64,000 nucleotides of DNA from Lineus longissimus (taxonomy: Eukaryota; Nemertea; Pilidiophora; Heteronemertea; Lineidae). A program made the translations under genes and the position numbers. Every line of letters begins with the position of its first letter. Positions within the stretch are counted from its first letter, which is position 1. The notes under the pieces were generated by a model. It had not been told where the DNA came from and did not search any database. It was given only the letters and a program-made list of their open reading frames with translations. Below are positions 12,201-25,200 of this stretch, piece by piece. The stretch is taken from contig NC_088324.1 of assembly GCF_910592395.1 (NCBI RefSeq), forward strand, positions 12,240,953-12,304,952, read 5' to 3'.

Positions 12201-15200
12201 AGCTTACTATATGTGCATTTTCAAAACAATCCTTTCAGATCCATTATTGGAGGGGGCCTGAGCCAATTCCGTTCGCGGACGCTTAAGTTCGTCCTCCCAG
12301 CCTTCGAGAGATTCCGTAACCCTGAGGACAGGAGAAACTTCACTTCAGCGGGCGCCGCAGCCGGCGTGGCCTCCGCCTTCGGGGCGCCGGTTGGAGGACT
12401 CCTGTTCGCCATGGAGGAAGTGTCGTCCTTTTGGAGCGTCAAGTTGGGATGGATGATTTTTTTCTGTTGTATGATTGCCACGTTTACAACTGATCTTCTC
12501 AACTCTGGATTTGGTGGTTTTCATTACTCGGGGAGCTTTGGCTTGTTTCAGCCTGAAAAGTACATCCTATTTAGAGTAAGTTTTCGAATATTGGAGGAAG
12601 TGGTGTTTGATGCCTTTCGACTGCACAGCAGATAATAAAAGTCATGAGATTGACATCAGTTCGAAGTATAGCTACATGTACGACTGTTCTTTTTCTTGAT
12701 ATAATGAGATTTCAAGATGGCAGCAGAGCAGCCATCACGAGTTCTATCAGGGTATGCCTAAACCCTTCTGCTTAGTAAAGTAATGAACTACACGTTCACT
12801 GACATTGGTGAAAGGTTTTGTACGAACTCTTGCTTTATTTGGAAGGTTATCTCTAAAGTTAGCTTCTTATATCAAATTCCAGGTAACAAAAGCCATCCCA
12901 GTGAACCTGATGATGTTTATGCCAGCCGTGGTACTAGGAATTATGGGGGGTGTTCTAGGCGCTCTATTCACCGTTCTCAACCTCAAGATAAGACGAATAC
13001 GCCGATTGATCAATTCGAAAATAAAAAATAAACATTTGGAGAAATTAAACAAGTTCTGTGAAACAATAGTAATCATGGTGAGGAAACCTTTAAAATATTG
13101 GCGCTTTTTTTTCGCTAACTGGAAGCCAGATTTACCTCAACAACAACATCACATGGCGTCACAGCGGCGACAACATCATGTGATATTGTTGTTGTGGAGG
13201 ACAACTGAAAAGACTCAAGTATCAAGTAAGTTGTTGCCAATGAACAGATCAATCAAGTGGATGATGATTTATCTTTTTTCTGACTTTGAGAAACGTTGAA
13301 CGGGAGAATTAGCTAAATGAAGTTTGATTCATTCCGCAGAAGTAAACATGATTACAGGCAGGCACAAACTGTAATTTACTAACAGTTTCTTCTGACTCGA
13401 CTTCAGATACTAATGGCCACAGCCTCGGTCTTCCTGCCAATGGCTTTCAACTGTCAGCCTCGAAGTTGCGAGATCATGGAATCAAACGCCACAGACGCTG
13501 TGTCAGCAGGAACACCCGCTCCCCATGTCGCACCTGCTTCGGGGCACCACCGAGTTGGACGTTCTGCAGCGGGCCATGGGGCCCCTGCTGCTTCTCATGG
13601 TAGTCACGGTTATGAAACGCCAGACACGAAGTAAGTCACCTAAGCCAACAGCATCAGCCGTATGGAGAGATTTTGTCCTAGCCATGTACTTTCAGTCGAT
13701 TACCAAGGAGAGTGTTGTTGGTTACTCTCTCAAATCAATGTGTGGCTCCTTTCGACCATAGTATAAGAGTTCGTCCTCTTACCTTCAAGAAACCAAGATT
13801 CTAAATGTCTATGTTTGTATGTTTGTATTTCAATTACTTATTATTTGCACGTTTCTATCAGATAAGAGTAAGCAGAAGGGGACATGTATGGAGTATTATT
13901 GACGATTGTGCGGCTCGTGTGTGTTATCAATGGTCTGTCGTGATCGAGTCCTGTGCTTATGACACTCGTAAATCGTCTTCTTACTAATTAGTTGTACGAT
14001 AGAATAATCAGGGATTTTTTCGAAAAACGTCGTAAATTAAGTACTTACATACATCGTACTTCGTCATTCGTCGTTCATATAACCCCGCTCCTACTCGGTA
14101 ATGTGTTGAAACATCCGCCAATCTGAGATACTTAACCCCGACTTTCTCACGACCGAATCCAAGAGTTGTTATGCTGTAATCCCAGCATTATCGGCGTTAG
14201 ATGATCATATAATGACAGTATGATGATGTGGTTTCGCTTCCAGCGCTACTCGACGAACTACCATAAACGAACGAGGTTTTACCAGCGATATCTCTTCGTA
14301 AGTCTGGTTGTTCTCATGCATGGTTATGGTAACAGGCAGAACAAGCTAATGTGCTTTCTACTCAACTTATGTTCTTGATCTTTTCCCCTGTGTGTTATTC
14401 ATTGTGCATAACCTTAACTAGTGTTAACAATGCTACATTTGTACATTCTATCTATTAGGCTTACAGCAGTTTGTACCCTTTTTCAGGTTAGAGCCAGCGA
14501 TGTTTTACCCACCCCGCCCTCCTCCCTTTCGTATCTGTTTCAGAGTTCTCATTGTTACATGTACATATTGATATAATCAGGATAACAAACGATTTGCCAC
14601 ATGGCGATTATGACAGCTATCGCCAATGATTCGCTCCTTATTCCTCATGAGCATATACTGCCTGCCTTACGCTTTGTCTCCTAAAGCTTTCGTTAAGCTT
14701 CTAGGACAAATAATGCTTTGCTTAAATTTGTATATTACAGTGCTTCAAATTCTCGTAAAACTTTGCAGTATTGGGCCTATACCCTTGATGTATCCGCGTA
14801 AGTTTATCCAGTTTAACATATAGTTGAATATAGTTAGATAGATTTTTCCCTCAAAATTTGAAGCTTTCAGGTTGTGCTGTCATTATTTTTGTCCCCTTGT
14901 CTAAAATGGCTTCAGGGAGCATCCTGATGTAGGACAAGTAGACTCCCAGGCAGTCCATAGTCTCCTTCACATGGCCTGGTGAAAGTACGAAGCCGATCAT
15001 CCTTGCCCGGAGTGTAACCAGGCTGTGCTAAGCTATAAAGAATCGTGTTTCCATCTTCAGGCTGTGCTTTTCATCAACCGACTGGACACCTTCGCAAAAC
15101 TTCAAAGAATGAATTAGCCAATGGACTTCATCCATTTTTTCACGCACTTTCAATTCTTTTTGATATACATGTAGATAGAACACTCTCTTCCTGCGAATTT

Positions 15201-18200
15201 CTTCAATGTTACATCTTGTCTTTGAGGATAGTAGTTATATTTCGGTAATGGCTTAAGCAGTGACACCGTTCAAATGCAAATCTTCCTTGATATATCGTTT
15301 CCACAGCGTAAAAATGTGAAGTGATGATTAAGGGATGTGAACATGAAAAATGTGAAGTGATGATTAAGCTGATGTGAACATATGCAAATATACAAGGTAA
15401 TAGCTATTAAAATAGAAATTTAATTCTGTTATATCATGCTATCCATTACCAATACAGAGCTGTGATATATGATCGTGAAAGAGGAGTATGCCTGACAGAC
15501 GCCGATCATCCGATAAAAACCGGTCACGTGGTTTCCTACGTCTGCGCGAAAAGGGAGATGAACGGAAGTAAGATCATCCGCCATGGAGAATACAACGAAG
15601 GTAAATGGGACTACCGCAGAAAACATTCGAGAAAGAACTTGAAGTCATTTGTGGGAGGTATAATTCATGGAGGTAGAAAATCTACGTTAACAAATGGCGT
15701 ACGCATGTTGTGGACAGGTTTAAATTTGGATCCCTAATAAGGGTTGTTCACCACAGGTATCGTCACACACCTATTTTTTAAGTATTTTCCCACCATCTTT
15801 TCAGTCGCAACATTGTTCTTCTGCCAAGGAGCCATGGCAGTGAAGCATCTCTTCACTAGGACCGCCCACTACGAGTTTGGCTACACGAGTTTGATTGCAG
15901 TCCTTATCATCTACTTCCTACTTGCCTGTTGGGCGGCGGGGAGCAGTGTGTCCAGTGGTATCGTGGTCCCCATGCTGTAAGTGTACCGTTGGATGCAGAA
16001 GAAATATCATCTTCACCATTATTTCCATTAGGTTTGAAAAAAGACAGGGCGTGGACAGACGGATGTCAAGAACAATACTATAGCATTCGATCCTTTCCAA
16101 AAAGGATTTTTGAATCAGGCAGTTTCAGAGTTGTCTATTTACCATAATGCCTTCTCCTTCCTCAGCATGATCGGGGGCCTCTACGGTCGGATCATCGGCC
16201 TTGTGACACTCGACATCTACGGCGGTAAAGTCCCCACTGAAGTATTCTGGGGGTGGATCGATCCCGGGGCGATGGCGCTGATAGGAGGTGCTTCATTCTT
16301 TGGCGGTGTGTCCAGGTTGACGCTGTCTTTGACGGTAATAATGGTGCGTAATGAACCATCTCATCTCTAGGTTCTGTTCTTACCAGTTTGGCTAAGCATA
16401 TCTTAATATGGCTTATCCCTCCATAGCGCTAGTGACTTCATCGCACAACGAAGAGTTTTTGGCGAGGAATTCACAACTTGGCGGATTGTGAAAGCATGCG
16501 TTCTCTACTATTTCCTGCTGTCGCAGGCGGGGAATCGTCGCACATTCGCTGCAACTACAGACATTCCGTTTGACCAGCATAGAAAAAGGACAAGAATCTC
16601 ACGATGGCGCAAGAACAGTCGCGACAGTGGGATTGCCCGCTTTACAGAACACGACAGTGCCAGTTGAATTAGGCTACTCAATACAGTGTCCAGCCAAGAG
16701 AACCTGATACCGAAGACGATGCCTTACACCGGTTTTCAATTCAGACATTCCTTTTTTTCAGATTGAAATAACGAATGACGTCCAATTCCTCCTGCCCATT
16801 ATGACGGCCATTATGGTGTCCAAGTGGGTGGGCGACCAGATCACCCATCCACTGTACCATTCCATGCTAGAGTTGAAGTGTATTCCTTTCCTGGATAGCG
16901 AACCTGTTGTCTTCCACGACCACGAACTGTAAGTATCAGTTTGATCTTGCCAATCGTTTCTTTGCGTGAACATGGTGTTCAAGTTGGTCGCTCATCCTCT
17001 TATGTTGACATTCACCTTCTATTGTACAGGCAGAATCTCGAATTTTACGAAGCAAGACACATCATGCGTAAGACCATCGTAGTGTTGCGGACCAAAGAGA
17101 CGATTCAGGACCTGGCCAACCTCATACTCAACACAAACTATGGTGGTTTCCCTGTGGTACATCCTGATGGAGAGTACGGGTTCGAGGTGGATTATGGATA
17201 CATCACAAGGTGAGAATATATGGCGTTAATTCTTCATATGCATTTTTTTAGTAACCTTTTGGAACCTAACTTACATGTAGTTCAACACTGCATGTACGTC
17301 CCTGTTGACAGCAATAAGCTGTACGTACAACTGTTACTACTATTAAAAACTAATTTACTTTCAGAATCGAGCTGACTGTGATCTTATACCAAAGTGACTT
17401 TTGGAAGTACTCAGAGGATGGCTTGACCGTTACATCCGAATGTCCTTACACCGAGGTGAGCACACAGAACACAGCCATTCATGTAAAAGACTTCCGAGGG
17501 AAATAAGCAGAATTCGATCGCTGTGCCATTTAATCTACCAGAAATATACATTATGATGGTTGAACGAATGACCATCTTTTTCACTATTCTTCTTTATCAT
17601 CGTTTGAAAGTTTCTCTCCATTCTTCGTTTTGATTACAGGTGTGTGTTGACCGCATCATGGAAAAGCAAAGAGCTAGGCGGGAACTGGCCAAATACTCTT
17701 CTGAAGCAAAATGGGAACATATTTGGATTGACTTAGTGAGTTACACCGCTTTTGCTACTGATGTGTCACTTACATATGCTTTGCGAATGGTCAGATATCG
17801 GGATACACTGTCAAGTTAATAAGCATTTCTTCCACGTGAAAATTCAACTCGACCAAATTGCTATCTGCTACCAGTATCTCTCTCTCTCTCTCTCGAGGTT
17901 TTAAAGACGCTCTATAGCGGTACAAACCCACACGTGCGGAAGTATTCTTCGTTGTTAGCAACAACTGGAATTCCATGTTTACTCGTAGGTAAGCTTTTCA
18001 ATGTATAACCCTACCCATTCGAATGAAGAAAATGAACACGCAAATCATCTACATATACTCTGTTTTAATTGCAGGCACGATTCGTCAACAAGTCTTCCCC
18101 GACAATTCCCGAACACTTCTCGTTGCATAGAACCTATATCCTTTTCCGCACGCTCGGTCTCCGCCACCTGACAATCGTCAACCAAAGGAACCAAGTGGTA

Positions 18201-18596
18201 GGCGTCATCTCGCGAAAAGATCTCATGGGTTTCAACTTGGAGGAAACATTGGAGGCACTACGCGAAAAGGAAAACGAACCCAAGGAACTCATCGTCGATA
18301 CCAAGGTTGAGGGAATAGAAGGAGGAATTGAGCCCCTCATCAACGAGAATAATAGTATTAATGGGAAGGACCCGCGGATCCAGATCGATGGACAAGAGGT
18401 GCTTCTCAGACCGAGAAGGACACGCGGCAAAAACGTGAGGATGAGCCGAGATCTCACACGGGAGCTGAACGCACCAACGAATGTCGAGTTCGATGGTGAC
18501 ATTACGGAGTATGATCCGGGCCCCTACATGGATTCCCGGGTCTCGTCCTGGATCGACTCGTCCCGATTGAACTCGGTCATTGATCCCAGAGACTAG
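9287..18596 (+). CDS. CLC chloride/proton exchanger, ClC-6/7 clade
   Basis: ClC-6/7 proteins exchange chloride for protons in late endosomes and lysosomes. Sixteen exons join in frame: 9287-9502, 10709-10848, 11171-11300, 11489-11569, 11926-12101, 12239-12575, 12883-13077, 13407-13630, 15458-15600, 15805-15976, 16166-16343, 16762-16928, 17030-17209, 17365-17455, 17640-17735, 18075-18596 (1015 residues; human members are about 800-870). Clade marks are FTSLDY (like YESLDY), GSGIPE (residue 197 on), GPMIH, FTSAGAAAGVASAFGAPVGG and LFRTLGLRHL. The gating glutamate (E241) and proton glutamate (E308) are present, so coupled exchange is expected. Two CBS domains follow (about 730-905), then a tail of about 110 residues. 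Oddities: GPEGP instead of GKEGP, GIVVP instead of GxFxP, a His-rich N-terminus, and a His-rich luminal insertion (residues about 440-499). Details resemble ClC-6 somewhat more than ClC-7, but it may be a separate paralogue. Confidence 0.92.
15311..15381. repeat. 36-bp tandem duplication in a CLC intron
   Basis: Two adjacent copies of a unit containing TGTGAAGTGATGATTAAG and GATGTGAACAT start at 15311 and 15347. They lie in the intron before the exon at 15458. Confidence 0.8.
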
Positions 18597-18674
18597 CAAA
18601 AGTGCCGAGAAATATTGGGTCAAAGTTGTTTGTCATCCATACACCAATGCTAGGGTGTCCTCGTTGATTTTTAA

Positions 18675-18680
18675 AATAAA
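18675..18680 (+). terminator. Polyadenylation signal AATAAA of CLC gene
   Basis: A canonical AATAAA lies 79 bases after the CLC stop codon, on the same strand. It sits before the convergent 3' end of the Crumbs gene at 19277, leaving about 600 bp between the two coding ends in which I see nothing else. Confidence 0.6.
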
Positions 18681-19276
18681 CCTTCAGTGCTGAAGCTAGC
18701 GAGGTGTTGTCCGGTTTTACAGAGAAACCTCAGCTGGTTTGAGTCACGAAATGAACTTGCAATTTTCGGACAATCCGTCCTCTGATTTGAATCAAGATGA
18801 ATTCTTGTTATATCGTATGTGCCATATACATTTTTATGTTTTAATTCTCTGGTAGCTAGGATACAATCACCCATACACGCGAGTACGATAGAAATGGTAT
18901 GTTCACCAATACACGACTCACATAGGAATGCAGTTTCACCAGGTCGTAGTACTTGTGCATGTTTTATCTTGACTGTACAACAGAACTTTTGGCAAGTAGT
19001 TCTAACGCACGTCCCTGTTCTCGTCATATAAATCTAATGTTCACGAATGTGCAACTGAACTTGAGGTAGATTTCTGTTTACTAAAATTTGATGTAAAATA
19101 TCAAGTATTTGCTTTGATTTTTCATTGCCTTTTTCTAAGTACGACGACACTGACCTCGAACCCCGGCCAACCCATCGCAACCTTATGGTTTCACTCCTAC
19201 TGGAAGAACAGTTCGGCGGGTGATGAAACTGAAGCCAGTAACAATTCAAGATGCAACCCATATAAGAAATGCTACA

Positions 19277-22200
19277 TCACACCAATTTTTCTGATGAGCT
19301 ATCAATCATTCTGGCAAACCTCATCCGTTTTGCAGTGAATTGACTCTCCACTTCTGAAGGTAGATACTGTCCTTTAAGATTCCTGTTCCGGCGGTACAAA
19401 AGCACTGCTGCCACAACAAACACAACGGCAAAAAGTAGGGTTATGAAGATGACGACCAAAACGGCGGTGATGTCATTGTCATCTTCTGCTTCGGACTGTT
19501 TTCCGACTTCATGTTGGCAATTGGGCCCTGCAATATCGAATTATAGGAGATGACATTAACCAAATGATACCCTCGAGCCTCCACCAGGAACTGGCGTGAG
19601 GGTGCATGCATGTCAAGCTAGTATATACTGACGCAGCAGGCAATGGTCTGACGAGTAAACAGAAGGGCACTTAAATGGAGAAGGAGAACATAGCTCTCAT
19701 GACTCTATATTCAATTACATGTGGCCGTGACAATGTAAAACGATGTGCAATGTTCCAAACTGGTCCAGACGTTCCTTTGACGGTAATGGAAACAGAAGTC
19801 GTACCTGTAAATAGTAAAGGACACTGGCATGTGTAATTTCCAATCGTATTGATGCATCTGCCGCCATTTTGACAGATATCACTTCCGATTTTGCACTCAT
19901 CCACATCATCCTGGCATCTAACACCATGGAAACCGGAACCCTCACAAAAGCACTTGATGCCATTTTCGATATTTTGGCAAGTTCCGTTGTTCTTGCAGGG
20001 GATGTTGTCGCACGGGTTTGAAATGTCTTGCTCGCAGTTGTTTCCTGTCCAGTTTAACAGGCATGTACACTGGTAGGTACCTGGCAAGTTGGTGCAAGTA
20101 CCTGAAATCATACTTTGAATACTTAGCATTGAAGTCTGGCACAAAGATGGAGGTTTACTCATCCATCACAACAACTCGTTGCGAAATCCTGGGTCCAGAA
20201 GGTAGGGAAGAGAGCTCTTACAAAATCTCTTACAAGGAACGCTATCTGTTTGCTATCGGGAAAAAAAACTGGTCAAAATATATTTCCTCACCTCCATTTT
20301 GGCATATAACGTTGACTTCCGAACATTCGTCGACATCGGATTCACATCGTTCTCCCGCATATCCAGTGCCTGTACAGTTACAATGATAGCCGCCATCCGT
20401 ATTCGTGCAGCGGCCGATGTTCAGACAGAGGGCACCTGCACACTCTTCGATTTCATGGTCACAGTGTTTGCCTTGGTAACCAGTGTCTTTGCAATCGCAC
20501 GCATAACTACCGTAGCTGTTTAAACATTTCCCATTATGTCTACAAGGTGAGGATTCGCATTCGTTCTGATCAAGTTCACACAAATCGCCACGGAAACCTG
20601 CTGCGGAGCCGGTGCAATCACATTCAAATCGGCCATTTTTGTTGTTACAGTTTCCGCCATTTTTGCATGGCACTGATGCACATACATCAGAAAGCACATG
20701 ACATGTGTCACCACTGTAACCAGTGTCTCTGCAATTGCAATAATAAGCACCGTACGTATTGACGCATTTTCCACCATTTTTGCAAGGCGTTGCAAGACAC
20801 TCATCCTCGTCCTTCTGGCAACGATTACCATTATAACCAGTACCAGTACAATCGCACAGAAAGGATCCTGGAACGTTCGTGCAAGTGCCTCCGTTTATGC
20901 AACGTCCTAGTTCACATTCATCGATGTCATCTTCACAAAGCACACCCTGGTAACCAGTGTCTGTACAGAGGCACTCAAATGCCCCAAGTGTATTCGAGCA
21001 TCTTCCTCCATGTAGGCATGGCGATTCATTGCATTCGTTTACATCAACACTACAGCTACCTCCGTCGTACCCAGTGCCCCCACAAGCGCAACTAAAAGAT
21101 CCTTGGGTGTTTTTACAAGTTCCCCCATTTTTACAAGGAGACAGCAGACACTCATTCTCATCTACGTCACAGCTGGCCCCTGAGTATCCAGTGTTGTCAC
21201 AAATGCAAAGGTAACCTCCCTGAGAGTTCACACAACTACCGCCATTTTGACATTGTAATTTGCTGCACTCGTTTTCATCCTCGGTACAAGAGGTACCAAT
21301 GAAACCGGTACCACTGCAATCGCATTTGTAGGATCCAGGCGTATTCGAACATTTTCCACTATTCTTGCATGGAATGTTTGCGCATTCGTCAAGGTCATTT
21401 TGACATTGGTTACCAAAGAAACCAACACCAGCGCAATCGCACCAATATGATCCCACAGTATTGACGCATTTTCCGCCATTTCTACAAGGGTTTGTGTCAC
21501 ATTCATTACGGTCGTTTTGGCAACGGTTTCCTTGGTAACCAACGCGGCTGCAATCACAGCTGAAAGAGCCGACGATGTTGATACAAATGCCACCATTATT
21601 ACAAGGTGAACTTTGGCAATCGTCAATATCCTTAGTACATCGGTCGCCATAGTAACCACTTTCACATTCGCAACGAAAAGATCCATCAGTGTTAACACAA
21701 GTACCATGTTGGCATGGCAACTGTTCGCATTCGTCTACATCGTCCTGGCAACGATTGCCGTCGTATCCGGTCCCAGCACAATCACACTGAAATGACCCAG
21801 GTGAGTTTTTACAAATCCCACCATGAAGGCATTGGACAGTCTGCTGACATTCATCAATGTCAAGATTACATAAATCACCACGGAAACCATTGTCATGGCA
21901 ATTGCATTCAAAGGAATACTTATGGACTTGGCAATTAGGGCTTTTGGTACACTTTTCTATCTGACAACTTTCATCGTACCAACCACAGTCTTCTACAACA
22001 TCCTTACAACTACATCGTCCTTGGTATTTGCAGGAGGCCCCGTTTTGACACGGGCTACTAAAACAGGAATCTCGTATTTTGTTGCAGTATATCCCGCCGA
22101 AACCTGGCCCACAGGAACAGCTATATGTACTCACTCCATCAATACAAGTCGAGTTGTTCTCACATTTGTGACCGACACAGTCATCCTTGTTGACTTCACA

Positions 22201-25200
22201 GAATATCCCAGAGAAACCAGCAATACACTCGCAAGTGAACGACGTGTCTGCAACTTCAACACATGTTGCCCCACTGAGGCAGGGGTTAGAAGAGCAGCCC
22301 CTACGATCCTCCTCACAGTTCTTCCCCCCAAAACCATTCAGACAAACGCAGGTGTAGGCTGCTGATTCGTCCTTGCATGCTGCCCCATTTTGGCAAGGAT
22401 TAGACGCGCACTCATCCGATTCAACCTCGCAGAAGTTCCCTCCAAATCCTGGAGGACAACTACAGCTGAAACCAGAGCCAGTGTCTGAACAACTACCCCC
22501 ACTTTTGCACGGAGCAGAACTGCAAGGATCAACACGATTTTCGCAGACTATCCCATCATATCCTTGTGGGCATTCACAGGAGAAACCATCCTGGCTTGAC
22601 TTCAAACATTTTGCCCCATTCCTGCAGGGCACCGAGAGACATGGTTCTATTTGATTTTCACATACTATTCCCTCAAAATCCGATGGGCAGTTACACTTGA
22701 ATCCCCCACCAGGTACATTGATGGTACATTCTCCTTCATTTTTGCAAGGATCTGAAAGACACTCATCGGTTAGTTTTTCGCAGACATTTCCCTTCAATCC
22801 TGATGGACAAATGCATGTGAAACCGTCTCCTTGGTCTTCTTTCAGACATGTTCCACCTGATTTGCAAGGGTTAGATAGACATGCGCTTATTTCTATTTCA
22901 CAAAGACTTCCTTTGTACCGAGGAGAACAACTGCAGATGAAACCATTTCCATCTACAGTTTCAGAACATGATCCTCCATTCTGGCAAGGATTTGACAAGC
23001 ATTCATTTATGTCAACTTCACACAAGTTCCCCTCAAATCCAGTTGGACACAAACAACTAAAGCCTTCATCGTTAGCTTTTTCCGAGCACGGTGCACTATT
23101 TCTACAAGGTTCCAGAAGGCATGCTTTCATTTCTTGCTCACAGTAAACTCCGTTAAAACCAGGTGAACAAATGCAGAGAAACCCACTAGCTGGACTCGGC
23201 GACTGGACGCATACTGCACCATTCTGACATGGGTTCGAAAGACACTCGTTCTCATCAACATCACATAACATGCCGCCATAACCAGCCTGACACTGGCAAG
23301 TAAAACCATCGTCTGAGAGATTTTCAGAACAGGTGCCGCGGTTTTCGCAAGGGTTCGAGTGACAAGCTTTGATTTCGTTTTCGCAGAGCTGACCATCAAA
23401 GCTAAATGGACAGAGACATATAAACCCCGGACTCCTGTCACTTGTGGAGCAAGTTGCTCCGTTGTTGCATGGGTCAGACAGACAGGCATTAGACTCCTTC
23501 TCACAGAATATTCCTTCGAAACCATATGGACAGGCACACTTGTATCCTCCCGCGATGCTCTCCAAACATGATGCTCCATTGTTGCAAGGGCTTGAAAGAC
23601 ACTCTTGAATATCTATCTCACAGGTCTCTCCTTTGAATCCAGAAGAACAGGCGCATAAGAAACCTCCTCCGGAGATTTCATAACATGTTCCAGCATTCTT
23701 ACAAGGGTTTGAAAGGCATTCCTTTGTATCGACTTCACAAAGAGTTCCCTCGAATCCTACTACACAGCTACAGGCAAATCCTAGTCCTGGGCCATTCTCG
23801 ATACAAGAACCACCACTTCTACAGGGATTTGAGAGGCATTCATTTGTATCTCTTTCGCAGAGCATACCAACATAGCCATCAGGGCACTTGCATACAAAGT
23901 CCGTCTCCTGATTGCTTTCGCTACAAGTCGCACCATTTTTACAAGGACTAGGAACACACTTTGCTACGATACTCTCACAGACTCCTCCACCAAACCCTGG
24001 CGGACAAGCACAGCTAAACCTTCCAGGAACGATCTCGGAACAGGTTCCACCATTCTTGCATGGGTTCGAAGAACACTCATCCTTATCATTCTCACAGAAT
24101 TTTCCACTAAAACCACTTCTGCACTTGCAAATAAAACCTCTTCCTGGGTCACCTTGGAGGCAACTACCGCCATTTTTGCAAGGTGAAGAGACACATTCGT
24201 CTATGTCCTGCTGGCAGAATGGACCACCAAAACCCTTTAAGCAGATGCAGGTAACTCCAGCTTCCGGTTGTGCAAGATCAAATTGGCAAGCCCCAGAGTT
24301 CATGCAAGGAGACTTATCACATTGGTCAATGATGCTTTCGCAGGTTTCACCAGTGTAGAGGTCGCCGCATACGCATTCAAAGTCGTTCTTTTGGCGTTGG
24401 CAAGATGCGCCGTTCTTACAAGGAGTAGAAGCACAAGCATCGGTAAACTGGCAATACTGTCCATAGCTACCTCTATTACAGCTACAGAGATACCCAGGAC
24501 CTCCTGGGGCAGGAATGCACGAACCATTTTGTCCACATCGGTGTGTCTGACAGGCGTTGAAGGTTTGACATACGTTTCCCTCATAATTCTCTGCACATTT
24601 GCATGAGTAATTCTTCTTACCGTCCGTAGGGATGCAGGTAGCCCCATTGCGACATGGTTTAATGGTGCATGCACTTATTTCTTGGCAATTGTCCCCAAAA
24701 TAGTCATCGGTACAGTTGCACGAGTATCCGTTGATTTCGCTAACGCAATGGCCATCATTCTGACAAGGTCGACATGCACATTCATCAATGTTCTCTGTAC
24801 AGTTTTTGCCTCCCCAGCCCGGAGAACACTTGCAAGTGTAATCACCAGGATATACAGGCACACATGCGACGGTCGTTAGAACTGTACATGGCTTCAGCTC
24901 CGTGCAAAGGTTGACAAGACGTTCACAGTATGTTCCTTCCGTTCCAAATCTACAGGAGCATGAATAGCCAAGGTGTTGATCAATGCAAGTCGCCCCATTT
25001 TGACAAAGGTTTCCGCTGCAGTCATCCGCACTGACATCACATGTCTTTCCTGCCCAACCGTCCGTGCAAGAGCATTGGTAATCATCCCAAATATCAGTGC
25101 AATTCGAATTACTTGGACATGGATTTGGTGCGCACGCATCTTCTACTTGGCATCCAGGTGACATATCTTTTTTCAGAATGAAGACCCCATCTTGGTTATT

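Noticed and set aside
17876-17894. TC dinucleotide run
   Set aside because: A short microsatellite in a CLC intron; it forms no acceptor used in the model.
20299-25161. Many plus-strand open frames opposite the Crumbs giant exon
   Set aside because: They are antisense shadows of EGF repeats: Cys/Gly/Asn codons read backwards rarely give stops. No splice or family support.
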